DNA from: Bacteroidia bacterium
GTDB taxonomy: Bacteria; Bacteroidota; Bacteroidia; B-17B0; Aurantibacillaceae
Assembly: GCA_021740825.1 (NCBI GenBank)
Contig: JAIOZA010000012.1
Location: 1-64,000, forward strand
DNA length: 64,000 nt
Reading direction: 5' to 3'
The translations under genes and the position numbers were made by a program. The notes under the pieces were generated by a model, which saw only the letters and a list, made by a program, of their open reading frames with translations, searched no databases and had not been told where the DNA came from. Below, piece after piece: positions 36,218 through 44,503 of the stretch (positions are counted from its first letter, which is position 1; each line of letters opens with the position of its first letter).

Positions 36218-38095
36218 ATGAAGAAAGTACTAATAATTTTAAGTTTAGCAGTTAGTATAACTGCAAATGCACAATGCTGGAGTCAAATTGCAAATGGGCT
36301 TTATCACACGCTTGCCATAAAAACAGATGGAACTCTTTGGGCTTGGGGTAGGAATAACAAAGGACAATTAGGTGATTTAACAACTACAGATAAAAATGTT
36401 CCAACTCAAATTGGTATTGCAACTAACTGGAGTAAAATTACTGCTCGGCAATATCATTCACTTGCCATAAAAACAGATGGAACACTTTGGGCTTGGGGGG
36501 ATAATTCGACTGGTGCAGTAGGTGATGGAACAAATACAGATAAAAATGTTCCAACTCAAATTGGTATTGCAACTAATTGGAATAAAATTACTGCTGGGCG
36601 ATATCATTCCCTTGCCACAAAAACAGATGGAACACTTTGGGCTTGGGGTGATAATTTTTATGGCACATTAGGTGATGGAACAAATACAGATAAAAATGTT
36701 CCAACTCAAATTGGTACTGCAACTAACTGGAGTAAAATTACTGCTGGGGATGGTTACAATCATGCAATAAGAACAGATGGAACGCTTTGGGCTTGGGGAG
36801 CTAATGGTGGTAGTTTAGGCGATGGAACAAATACTAATAAAAATGCACCTGCTCAAATAGGTTCAGCAACTCCTTTTTCAGAAAATTTCACAACTGCTAG
36901 CCCACCTAGCTTACCTGCAGGTTGGTCAACTAATGATGCTAATTTTTGGCATACTGTTACATCAAATTCAAATGCAGGTGGCATTACACCTGAATTGAGA
37001 TGGTTGTATTATAGTAATACAAATGGTGCATGGAATGCTAATTTACCAGTAATTAATGCCAGTTCGAATACTAATCTCACCTTATCGTTTAAAAGTATGA
37101 TTGATAATTATGACGCAACTACTTACCCATTTACGTTAAGCCTTCAGAGTTCGCCTGATAATTTAAATTGGACAACTCAATGGACATTGAGTCCGACAGG
37201 AACTGCTAACGTTGCAGCCACAACCATTAGTCCTATTAATTTAAACTCATTAGCAGGTAACTCTACTGTTTATTTGCGTTTTCAGTTCACCGGCAGTGCT
37301 TATGGTTGTGATGCTTGGTATATAGATGACATTGAAGTTACCTGTTCTTCAAATAACTGGAGTAAAATTAGTGATGGTGGAGGACATGCACTTGCTATAA
37401 AAACAGATGGATCGCTCTGGACTTGGGGTCAGAATAATTATGGTCAAATAGGTGATGGAACATATATAAATAAAAATGTACCTGTTCAAATAGGTAATGC
37501 AACTAATTGGGATAAAATTGAAGCAGGTTATAATCATTCCCTTGCTATAAAAACAGATGGAACACTATGGGCTTGGGGTGATGGTGGTTATGGTCAATTA
37601 GGTGATGGAACATTTTTTGGTAAATGGATACCTGTGCAAATAGTTACTGCTACTAACCTGAGTCAAATTACTGCTATGGGTAGTAATACTACCTTCGCTA
37701 TAAAAACTGACGGAACACTTTGGGCTTGGGGATGGAATGTTTATGGTAATTTAGGTGATGGAACAAACTTCGGTAAAAATCTACCTCAAAATATTAGTTC
37801 AAATGGTTGTTTAATAACTTCAGTTATTGAAGAAAATAATTTAGAAAATTCTATTGCTATTTATCCTAACCCAGCAAACGATCATATTACAATAAACTAT
37901 GGCAATTTTGCTGCAATGAATGAGTACACAATAAAAATTACAAATGCATTAGGGCAAGTAGTTTTTACAAGTCCCATAAATCAGCAAATATCCTACCTTG
38001 ATTTATCAACTTGGGGTGGTAATGGTATTTATTTTATTCAAATTATTAACCCGCAAAATAATACTATTGAAAACAGAAAAATTGTATTGCAGTAG
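36218..38095 (+). CDS. Secreted RCC1 beta-propeller protein with jelly-roll insert and T9SS sorting domain
   Basis: A 625-residue secreted or surface protein. It has a signal peptide (residues 1-18), then seven RCC1-type blades of about 50 residues, each with a KTDGTLWAWG core. Blades 1-4 lie at about 21-218, blades 5-7 at about 381-530. Between them is a 160-residue insert (about 219-380) with PSLPAGW, LTLSFKS and AWYIDDIEV, typical of the cleaved-adhesin or MAM-like jelly-roll domains of Bacteroidota. The end (IAIYPNPANDHITI, GNGIYFIQI) is a type A T9SS sorting domain. Seven blades would make one closed propeller with the insert as a side domain. Blades 1-3 are also near-identical in DNA, a sign of recent repeat expansion. 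Confidence 0.9.
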   Translation: MKKVLIILSLAVSITANAQCWSQIANGLYHTLAIKTDGTLWAWGRNNKGQLGDLTTTDKNVPTQIGIATNWSKITARQYHSLAIKTDGTLWAWGDNSTGAVGDGTNTDKNVPTQIGIATNWNKITAGRYHSLATKTDGTLWAWGDNFYGTLGDGTNTDKNVPTQIGTATNWSKITAGDGYNHAIRTDGTLWAWGANGGSLGDGTNTNKNAPAQIGSATPFSENFTTASPPSLPAGWSTNDANFWHTVTSNSNAGGITPELRWLYYSNTNGAWNANLPVINASSNTNLTLSFKSMIDNYDATTYPFTLSLQSSPDNLNWTTQWTLSPTGTANVAATTISPINLNSLAGNSTVYLRFQFTGSAYGCDAWYIDDIEVTCSSNNWSKISDGGGHALAIKTDGSLWTWGQNNYGQIGDGTYINKNVPVQIGNATNWDKIEAGYNHSLAIKTDGTLWAWGDGGYGQLGDGTFFGKWIPVQIVTATNLSQITAMGSNTTFAIKTDGTLWAWGWNVYGNLGDGTNFGKNLPQNISSNGCLITSVIEENNLENSIAIYPNPANDHITINYGNFAAMNEYTIKITNALGQVVFTSPINQQISYLDLSTWGGNGIYFIQIINPQNNTIENRKIVLQ

Positions 38096-38162
38096 TTTTG
38101 AAATTTATTAACAGAATAAAAATAGTTAAACAACAGTAATAAAAAATAAATTGTTTGTTTTA

Positions 38163-38200
38163 AACAAGCTGCATTAATACTAATGCAGTTTGTTTTATTA
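38163..38200 (+). terminator. Terminator of the RCC1 gene
   Basis: AACAAGCTGCATTA pairs with TAATGCAGTTTGTT (one G-U) around four bases, followed by a T-rich run. A relative of this terminator with its upstream sequence recurs at 38357-38412. Confidence 0.75.
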
Positions 38201-38277
38201 TTAAAAAATTAAGTGGAAATAAATTCAAACTGTAATCTAAGTTAAGTATAATAGTTTTTTTTCAAATAACTATTAAC

Positions 38278-38334
38278 TTTTATAGGTTAAAATAACAAAG
38301 GCCTTAACCGAAAAGCCTTATGAGTAGTGAAAGT
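38278..38334 (+). promoter_or_regulatory. Conserved leader motif, copy 2
   Basis: Copy of the motif at 36118-36170, here with GGTTAA pairing TTAACC and a possible second pairing AAGGC with GCCTT, which would form a pseudoknot. It is followed about 49 bases later by an intrinsic terminator, 35 bases before the repeat-protein gene, unlike copy 1, which leads straight into its gene. Confidence 0.5.
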
Positions 38335-38382
38335 AAAATAATTTATTCTTTATTTGTTTGGAATAGATTGTTTGTTTAGATC

Positions 38383-38412
38383 AAGCTGCGTTAGTAATAA
38401 TGCAGCTTTTTT
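38383..38412 (+). terminator. Terminator between leader copy 2 and the repeat-protein gene
   Basis: An 11-base-pair stem, AAGCTGCGTTA with TAATGCAGCTT (one G-U), a four-base loop and a run of six T. It could be an attenuator for the gene at 38447 or the end of a small RNA starting near 38270. Confidence 0.75.
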
Positions 38413-38446
38413 ATTACATTTAAGATGAAGAAAAAATATTTAACCA

Positions 38447-38872
38447 ATGAATAAAAGGAAAATAATAGTACTAGTATTTATGATTGCTACATCAGTTTGT
38501 TTTGCACAAGCAATTAAGCAAAAAGATAAATATGGCGCATCGCACTATTTTGAAGATGGCTATTATTTAAAACAAATTGATAAGTATGGCAAGGCACTAT
38601 ATTATTATGATGAATTTACCATTAAGCAAAAAGACAAATATGGTAATAACTTATTTTATATAGATGGCCAGGTTGTTAAGCAGAAAGACAAATATGGCGA
38701 GGCGCTTTACTATTTTGATGGTCATACAATTCGCGAAAAGGATAAATACGGAAAAGCACTTTACTATATCGATGGGCAAACATTAAAAATAAAAGATCAA
38801 TACGGTGATGCTATTTATTACCTTGAAGGTATTCCTAAAAAATGGATACTAGTTTGCATCCTATCTGAATAG
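38447..38872 (+). CDS. Exported protein of six 18-residue repeats
   Basis: A 141-residue protein. A signal peptide (residues 1-20, cleavage near CFAQA) is followed by six consecutive repeats of exactly 18 residues (23-130) with consensus IKQKDKYGKALYYIDGQT and an 11-residue tail (KKWILVCILSE). The pattern of charged, DKYG turn and YY strand suggests stacked beta-hairpins, a solenoid somewhat like WG or MORN repeats, but I do not recognise a named family. No T9SS domain is present. Expression may be governed by the leader and terminator upstream. Confidence 0.75.
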   Translation: MNKRKIIVLVFMIATSVCFAQAIKQKDKYGASHYFEDGYYLKQIDKYGKALYYYDEFTIKQKDKYGNNLFYIDGQVVKQKDKYGEALYYFDGHTIREKDKYGKALYYIDGQTLKIKDQYGDAIYYLEGIPKKWILVCILSE

Positions 38873-38934
38873 ACCATTACTTTTATTTTACCTAAAAAAT
38901 TAAATGAAAATCACGGCTTGTTAAACTGCGAACA

Positions 38935-40971
38935 TTATTTCTTTTTAAAAATAATAAACTCAACGCGTCTATTTATTTCATGTTCTGTATCTTGGCATTC
39001 AACACCATCTGTACATGTATTCAAAATAAATTTTTCTCCCTTGGGAACAACTTGCTCAATTTGATTTTTATTTACTCCTTTCGCAATTAAGTAATCTCGG
39101 ACATGTTTTGCACGCTTGTTAGAAAGCGGTAAATTATATACTTCAGAACCTCTGCTATCAGCAAAACCATAAATTAAAACGGATAAATCTGGATTTTTTG
39201 ATAATACTTCTATGTTCTTGTCTAAAATAGAAATGGCATCTTTTCTAATATCTGCTTTATTAAGGTTAAACTGAATTGGCGTTACATTAAATCCAATAGC
39301 ATCTATGCTTGTTTTATTTAAGTATGGCAAAATTAATTTATCATCATAAGGATTTTTACCTGGTTCCTCAGGTTTAATTACAACAATGTCTTCTTTTGGT
39401 TTTTTGTACTTGGTATAATTACAAAATACAATCGGTTCAATACAGGTATCGCATCCCGCTATCACTTTTACATAAACAGAATCTCCCGTTTCGGTATTAG
39501 AAGAAATTTGAGAAATTTTTGTGGCATCTGTTGGTAATTTTGTTTGATTAAATGTCCATTGGTAAGCTATCGCTTTAATATTAACTGGCATAGTAGCTTC
39601 AAAACTTACTAAGTCAGTGGCCTTATCTATTAATTTAGCATCAAGCGTTAATAAAGAACTTTTTGGTTCAGCACATTCTTTTTTAAATTTATCTAAATAA
39701 GTTATTTTATAGATGTCCATATCACCATAGCCACCTTCTCGGTAAGATGAAAAATAAGCATATTCGCCCGCGCTCGATTCAGTCATAAAAACATCATGTC
39801 CAGCTGAATTTATTGGTAGCCCAACATTTACTGGCGTTGACCAAGTTCCATTTGCGTACGTGCTTTTGTAAATATCATAGTTTCCAAAACCTTCATGTCC
39901 TTTTGATGAGAAATAAAGGGTTTGTCCATCGTCTGATAAAAAAGGTGCGTCTTCATCAAATTCAGTATTAATAGTTTTTCCTAAATTTTCAGGCACACCC
40001 CAATTTCCATCCGCATCCTTCAAAGACTTATAGATATCTATTCCTCCATTTCCTCTGCTATCTTCACTGGTAAATAAAAGTGTTTTACCATCTTTGCTCT
40101 GCGAAGCGTGATTTTGGTAGTAATCGATATTTATATTTTTTGATGATGGCACCACTATTTTTTTATCGTCTGCACCTGTTCTAATTTCAAGAATTTTATT
40201 TTTTTGAAAAACAAACATGGTTTTCTCATCGCTTGTTGATGAAATAATAGATAGGTGTCTTTTTCTAATTTTTGTTTTTAATACTTTTTTTGAAATTGTA
40301 TAGGTTTGCGCGGCTTGAGGTTTACCATTCACTATTTTGCTAACATATATGTTTTCAAAATACTTGTCATCAATTTTGCTGCGCTTTTCTCTTTTTACAT
40401 CTTTTCTTCTTGATGTAAAATATAACTCGTTCTTATCATTTAATACTGGAACGTATTCTCCTAAATCTGTATTAACTTTTGGACCTACATTTCCGATGTA
40501 AATATTTTTATCAATAATTACTTCCTTGTTTTTATCGTAAAACAAGCAGTCTTCATTCCGTTTTTTTAAGTCAATTACATATAATCTATCTTCCTTTTTA
40601 TCTTTAGTTGCTTGTACATATAATCTATTAAATAAAGTATATGCTTTTTTATTTTCACCAAAATGTTGGTAGCATTTAGCTAACGCATATAGCAAATCAG
40701 GAAAAGTATCTTTTGGAGATTTGTTGTAAGCTGTTTCTAAATAAGGTAGCGCTTCTTCATATTTTAAATAATATTCAGATAATACATATCCTACAGCAGC
40801 ATTTGCCTCATAGCTCGTTTTATCAATTGTGTATGCTTTTAGATAATTATTTTTCGCTAGCTCTATTTTGTTTCTGCTTAAAGCTTTACTGCCTTTTCTC
40901 AAATATTTTGATATTTGAGCTGAAGCAAAAGAAACTGATAATATTAAAATTATCGAATAAAGTTTTTTCAT
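38935..40971 (-). CDS. OmpA-family protein with TPR and PD40 propeller (PorE-like)
   Basis: A 678-residue envelope protein: signal peptide (SIILILSVSFASAQ), TPR-like helices (about 20-125), a PD40/WD40-like propeller (about 150-430, with repeats of the form LYFTSRRKD, LLFTSEDSRGNGGIDIY, LYFSSKGHEGFGNYDIY), a cysteine-containing Ig/PKD-like region (with CDTC) and a C-terminal OmpA peptidoglycan-binding domain (NKADIRKDAI, YGFADSRGSEVYN, SNKRAKHVRDYL). It is a paralogue of the gene at 42282 but without its carboxypeptidase-regulatory domain. It probably links a surface assembly to peptidoglycan. Confidence 0.88.
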   Translation of the reverse strand: MKKLYSIILILSVSFASAQISKYLRKGSKALSRNKIELAKNNYLKAYTIDKTSYEANAAVGYVLSEYYLKYEEALPYLETAYNKSPKDTFPDLLYALAKCYQHFGENKKAYTLFNRLYVQATKDKKEDRLYVIDLKKRNEDCLFYDKNKEVIIDKNIYIGNVGPKVNTDLGEYVPVLNDKNELYFTSRRKDVKREKRSKIDDKYFENIYVSKIVNGKPQAAQTYTISKKVLKTKIRKRHLSIISSTSDEKTMFVFQKNKILEIRTGADDKKIVVPSSKNINIDYYQNHASQSKDGKTLLFTSEDSRGNGGIDIYKSLKDADGNWGVPENLGKTINTEFDEDAPFLSDDGQTLYFSSKGHEGFGNYDIYKSTYANGTWSTPVNVGLPINSAGHDVFMTESSAGEYAYFSSYREGGYGDMDIYKITYLDKFKKECAEPKSSLLTLDAKLIDKATDLVSFEATMPVNIKAIAYQWTFNQTKLPTDATKISQISSNTETGDSVYVKVIAGCDTCIEPIVFCNYTKYKKPKEDIVVIKPEEPGKNPYDDKLILPYLNKTSIDAIGFNVTPIQFNLNKADIRKDAISILDKNIEVLSKNPDLSVLIYGFADSRGSEVYNLPLSNKRAKHVRDYLIAKGVNKNQIEQVVPKGEKFILNTCTDGVECQDTEHEINRRVEFIIFKKK

Positions 40972-41182
40972 TTAATTTTTAAGTAAATTTAATTAGTAAA
41001 AATAATAATTTATTTGCATTTACTATAATTATTAGACAACTAAGTATTGAAATTACTTTTTATTGATTTGCAATTGATATATAATCGGCCATTATCTGCA
41101 GGCTAATTCATTTAATTTGTCAATGTAAAACTTTAATTGGTAAAGATAAATCTGAATTTATTTGAACAACAATTAACAAATT

Positions 41183-41227
41183 AAAAAAAGGGGTTTCTAT
41201 CTTTTACAAATAGCAAAACCCTTTTTT
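41183..41227 (-). terminator. Terminator of tRNA-Leu
   Basis: GGGTTTT/AAACCCC-type stem with flanking A and T tracts, immediately downstream (minus strand) of the tRNA. The stem is symmetric enough to act on both strands. Confidence 0.75.
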
Positions 41228-41228
41228 G

Positions 41229-41309
41229 TACCCAGGAGGAGACTCGAACTCCCACGCCTTGCAGCATACGCACCTCAAGCGCACTTGTATACCATTCCAA
41301 CACCTGGGC
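41229..41309 (-). tRNA. tRNA-Leu (anticodon GAG)
   Basis: 81 nt. The acceptor arms GCCCAGG and CCTGGGT pair (a G-U at the end), the T arm contains TTCGAGT, and a long variable arm (GCTGC AA GGCGT region) marks it as a type II tRNA. The anticodon loop TTGAGGT gives GAG at 41274-41276, reading CUC and CUU leucine codons. CCA is not encoded. It stands alone. Confidence 0.95.
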
Positions 41310-41367
41310 AATTTAATATTCACAAATGTGACAATAATTTTTGATACTATTGCATCGGTAGTAAATA

Positions 41368-41937
41368 TTATAAACCAACATTAAACCCTACTTGAATTAT
41401 CGGATTTGGATAGGGCGATAATGGAGATTGATTAATGTTATAAAATATTGCTGCAACAAAACTACCACGCTCAGAAAAAGGTTGTCTGTAACCACCACCT
41501 AGTAAAATATTATCAACCCAAACTCTGCTATTTTTAACTGAAGAAAAAAAGTCAGGTACACTTAGTCGATCCCAACCAACTTGAGCAAAGGCATTTTCAA
41601 AAATAAGATATCTTGCAAAAATATTTCCCCCATAAACTGTGGAAGTAAATTTTCGTCCGTAACTATCTGTTTGACTAAAATAATTATATACTATTCCAGC
41701 ACCAATCGAAAATTCTTTATTTATTTTGCAACCAACTAATGGCGATGCATTTATATAAGTAGTTGATCCAAACCATGCGCCAACATTGCCTCCAAAATAT
41801 AACCTGTCCGTAAAATTATCAAAATCTTTTGGGGCCAAAGTGTTTGATGATGTAGGCGCCAATGGCCTATTGTCTTGCGAAAAAATCGAATGACTAATTA
41901 AAATTAAGAATACTAAATATATTAAATTACTTTTCAT
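41368..41937 (-). CDS. Hypothetical outer membrane beta-barrel protein
   Basis: A 189-residue protein with a signal peptide (LIYLVFLILISHSIFSQ). The mature part has alternating hydrophobic strands (FGGNVGAWFGSTTYINASPL, FSIGAGIVYNYFSQTD, IFARYLIFENAFAQVGW, FVAAIFYNI) and ends in an aromatic-free VGFNVGL. This fits a small barrel of the porin-like OMP family, eight strands or so. No function known. Its ATG overlaps the stop of the preceding DUF4834 gene by one base (TAATG). Confidence 0.72.
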   Translation of the reverse strand: MKSNLIYLVFLILISHSIFSQDNRPLAPTSSNTLAPKDFDNFTDRLYFGGNVGAWFGSTTYINASPLVGCKINKEFSIGAGIVYNYFSQTDSYGRKFTSTVYGGNIFARYLIFENAFAQVGWDRLSVPDFFSSVKNSRVWVDNILLGGGYRQPFSERGSFVAAIFYNINQSPLSPYPNPIIQVGFNVGL

Positions 41938-42158
41938 TATTTTACCTCTTCATAATCTACATATTCAATATGGTTTGAACTGAATTGAGATTTTTTATTG
42001 GTCTTATGTTGTATTGTTACTTTTCCGTTTTTTTGAGCAGCATAATGTTTTTCATTACGATTGCCATTATTAACTTTTCCTTTAGAGATGTTTAGTATAG
42101 TACTATAAATTTTCCAAACAATCCAAATAATAATTACTGTCCAAATAATATCACGCAC
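41937..42158 (-). CDS. Small membrane protein, DUF4834-like
   Basis: A 73-residue protein with one N-terminal helix (IIWTVIIIWIVWKIYSTI), a basic linker and the ending IEYVDYEEVK that I associate with the DUF4834 family of Bacteroidota. Function unknown. Coupled by TAATG to the downstream barrel protein. A perfect TAATTTTG -7 box lies at 42182-42189. Confidence 0.7.
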   Translation of the reverse strand: MRDIIWTVIIIWIVWKIYSTILNISKGKVNNGNRNEKHYAAQKNGKVTIQHKTNKKSQFSSNHIEYVDYEEVK

Positions 42159-42181
42159 AATTTTTAGTTTTAAATACTATA

Positions 42182-42189
42182 CAAAATTA
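42182..42189 (-). promoter_or_regulatory. Candidate -7 box of the DUF4834 gene pair
   Basis: Minus-strand TAATTTTG, 23 bases before the ATG at 42158. No TTTG is seen at the -33 position. Confidence 0.4.
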
Positions 42190-42226
42190 AACTATTTAGG
42201 AATTATAAATAGAAAAAATTGATTTC

Positions 42227-42264
42227 ATAAAAAACCCTTTTAGCTTTCTAAAAGGGTTTTTTAT
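42227..42264 (-). terminator. Terminator of the PorE-like gene
   Basis: A near-perfect hairpin, AAAAAACCCTTTTAG with CTAAAAGGGTTTTTT around a four-base loop, 18 bases after the stop codon. It is symmetric and could act in both directions. Confidence 0.9.
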
Positions 42265-42281
42265 GAATTTATATTTGAAGG

Positions 42282-44402
42282 TTAGTTTGAGTCAGTATCT
42301 TCAAGCGCTTCAGAATTTTCTTCTCCTTTTACCTGAGGTTTGTATACTGGTTTTTCAGTTTTTGGAGCATTTGGATCTACATAATCCCAATTAACAATGC
42401 GGAATACCGTACGACGATTTTTTTGATGTAACGCCTCTTTTTCTTCTTTTGTTTTTGCTTTAGCAATAACATCATCTTTAATTAACACTTTCTTTTCTCC
42501 CCAACCTTTAGACATTAATCGAGCAATAGGGACTTTTTTCTCGTTTACTAAATAATCAACACAAGATTGAGCACGAGCTTCAGATAACTTTTGGTTTCTT
42601 TCGTCACTATCACGAGTATCTGTATGGGATTGTAATTCAATAACAATAGTTGGGTTATCAATTAAAGTTTGATATAAAAAGTTTAACGAATCTTTTGAGT
42701 TTAATGGCTTACGTGTATCATTATCCACGGCAGTACCACTCGAATCTACTAATAAATCTGCCTTTCCTAAAGCATATAATACTGCTGGAAAACGAATTTC
42801 AGCTTTCACAGGTGTTAATACAAAATCTTTAACAAAATCTTTCGATTCATTTTCAGCTACAGTAGTTAATTTCCCTAAATCCTTATTGGCTAAAAATCCA
42901 AGTTTAAATGATTTAGAAACTGTATTTTTATCTGCTGCTACAGTAACCTCGTAAGATGTATTTTCTTTTAATTTAAAATTATACTTACCATCAGCTAAAG
43001 TTTTAAATTCAAACATATCGCCATTTGAACCTTTTAAACGGATGTAAGCATTAGTGATAGGCTCACTGTTTTCATCACTCACCACAGTACCTGTTAAATT
43101 AAATAATAATGGAGGTAAAACAAAGGAGTAAATATCGTCACTTCCCTTTCCACCTTCACGATTGGAAGTAAAGTAACCTTTTATTTTTTTCCCTTCGAAA
43201 ATGATACCAAAATCATCTCCTGCAGAGTTCATAGGTGATTTTAAGTTTTCTGGCGCTTTAGTGAATTTTCCATTAGCATCTTTCTCTGCTTTGAAGATAT
43301 CTAAACCACCCATACCGATATGATAATTTGAAGAAAAATATAAGGTTTTATCATCATCAGCCATATAAGGATACATTTCATCACCTGCAGTATTAATGCT
43401 AGGACCAACGTTTACAGGTTGACCAAAAGCTTTTTCTTTATCATCATAGATACTCATCCAAATATCTTTTCCGCCATAACCGCCTGGTAACTTTGAAGTA
43501 AAATATAACACTTTTCCATTTGCAGAAATTGCTGGATGCGCAAATGCAATTGAATCTATACAAAATGGCAATAATACCGGTTCAGCCCATGATGGGCCTT
43601 GTTTTTTACAAAAATATAATTGACATTTTAATTGTTTATTTTTTCCTTCTGGGCAACGAGTCATAAACATCACATCTCCTTTTTTTGAAACGGCAACAGA
43701 AGCTTCATTCATTTTTGAAATAATATTACTAGTTAATGAGGCAGGCGTGCTCCATTTACCATTTTTGTCCAATTTTGCTTCATATAAATCGGAGTGATTT
43801 TGACCGTTAGTAACATCCATTCCTCCTGAACCTCCTGAACGAGTTGAGGTAAAAATTAAAGTGTTAAATTTTTTATCGGCATAAGCGGGGCTAAAATCAG
43901 ATTCTTTTGAATTTATTAAAGTCATTGGCTGAACTACAATACGTTTCTCAGGAGTATTTTTAGCATCTTTCCATTGCTGAGCTAACTCACATGACTTTAC
44001 TCCATTTTCACCTAAAACATCAGAAGGCACTTCTTTTTTGTAATTATTATATTCTACAATTGCTTCAGCATATTTTGTTTGAGCTTTTAATACATCGCCT
44101 AAATATAAGTACATGATAGGATCTGGGTACTTTGCTTTAATAGCTTTGTTATAGTAAGTTTCGGCACTTTTTAATTCGTTTATTTCTTGGTAAGACTGAG
44201 CAGTTCTAAATAATATTCTAGCTTTAGCATCCGCTTTTTTTACCTTACCATAGGCTTGTTTATAAAGCTCAATTGCATTAAAGTACTGATGATTATCATA
44301 CGCTAAATCAGCATCTTTTAAGTAATTTTTCTGAGCGCTAACTGAAAATGCAAATGCAATAACAGCTAAAGTAGCTAAGGCTATTTTTTTTAAGTTTTTC
44401 AT
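42282..44402 (-). CDS. OmpA-family protein with TPR, PD40 and CRD domains (PorE-like)
   Basis: A 706-residue protein with signal peptide (cleavage near SVSAQ), TPR repeats (about 25-135), a PD40 propeller (about 150-430, LIFTSTRSGGSGGMDV, VLYFTSKLPGGYGGKDIWMS), a carboxypeptidase-regulatory-like domain (about 436-530, LTGTVVSDENSEPITNAYIR) and an OmpA C-terminal domain (ELQSHTDTRDSDERNQKLSE, SKGWGEKKVLI). This order is that of PorE, which ties the type IX secretion machinery to peptidoglycan. I cannot distinguish PorE itself from paralogues. Monocistronic, with a strong terminator. Confidence 0.88.
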   Translation of the reverse strand: MKNLKKIALATLAVIAFAFSVSAQKNYLKDADLAYDNHQYFNAIELYKQAYGKVKKADAKARILFRTAQSYQEINELKSAETYYNKAIKAKYPDPIMYLYLGDVLKAQTKYAEAIVEYNNYKKEVPSDVLGENGVKSCELAQQWKDAKNTPEKRIVVQPMTLINSKESDFSPAYADKKFNTLIFTSTRSGGSGGMDVTNGQNHSDLYEAKLDKNGKWSTPASLTSNIISKMNEASVAVSKKGDVMFMTRCPEGKNKQLKCQLYFCKKQGPSWAEPVLLPFCIDSIAFAHPAISANGKVLYFTSKLPGGYGGKDIWMSIYDDKEKAFGQPVNVGPSINTAGDEMYPYMADDDKTLYFSSNYHIGMGGLDIFKAEKDANGKFTKAPENLKSPMNSAGDDFGIIFEGKKIKGYFTSNREGGKGSDDIYSFVLPPLLFNLTGTVVSDENSEPITNAYIRLKGSNGDMFEFKTLADGKYNFKLKENTSYEVTVAADKNTVSKSFKLGFLANKDLGKLTTVAENESKDFVKDFVLTPVKAEIRFPAVLYALGKADLLVDSSGTAVDNDTRKPLNSKDSLNFLYQTLIDNPTIVIELQSHTDTRDSDERNQKLSEARAQSCVDYLVNEKKVPIARLMSKGWGEKKVLIKDDVIAKAKTKEEKEALHQKNRRTVFRIVNWDYVDPNAPKTEKPVYKPQVKGEENSEALEDTDSN

Positions 44403-44503
44403 AAGTAAAATAAACTAAAGTAAGGTGCTAATATATATATTGTTTTTAAATCTACAAAATAAATAATGCCAAAAAACCTTGTTCAATTGGTTTATATAGT
44501 GCT

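Noticed and set aside
36278-37790. Repeats in this region as a CRISPR array or intergenic repeat
   Set aside because: The 150-base period lies inside one long frame and encodes the RCC1 blades.
36118-38334. Calling the repeated leader a c-di-GMP-I (GEMM), preQ1 or other named riboswitch
   Set aside because: The short words in it look riboswitch-like, but the conserved cores of the classes I can recall are not present, and two copies are too few to prove a fold.
44471-44494. Weak hairpin AAACC/GGTTT after glnN as a terminator
   Set aside because: A five-pair stem with a long loop; the T run on the minus strand is present, but the stem is too weak to list as a feature.
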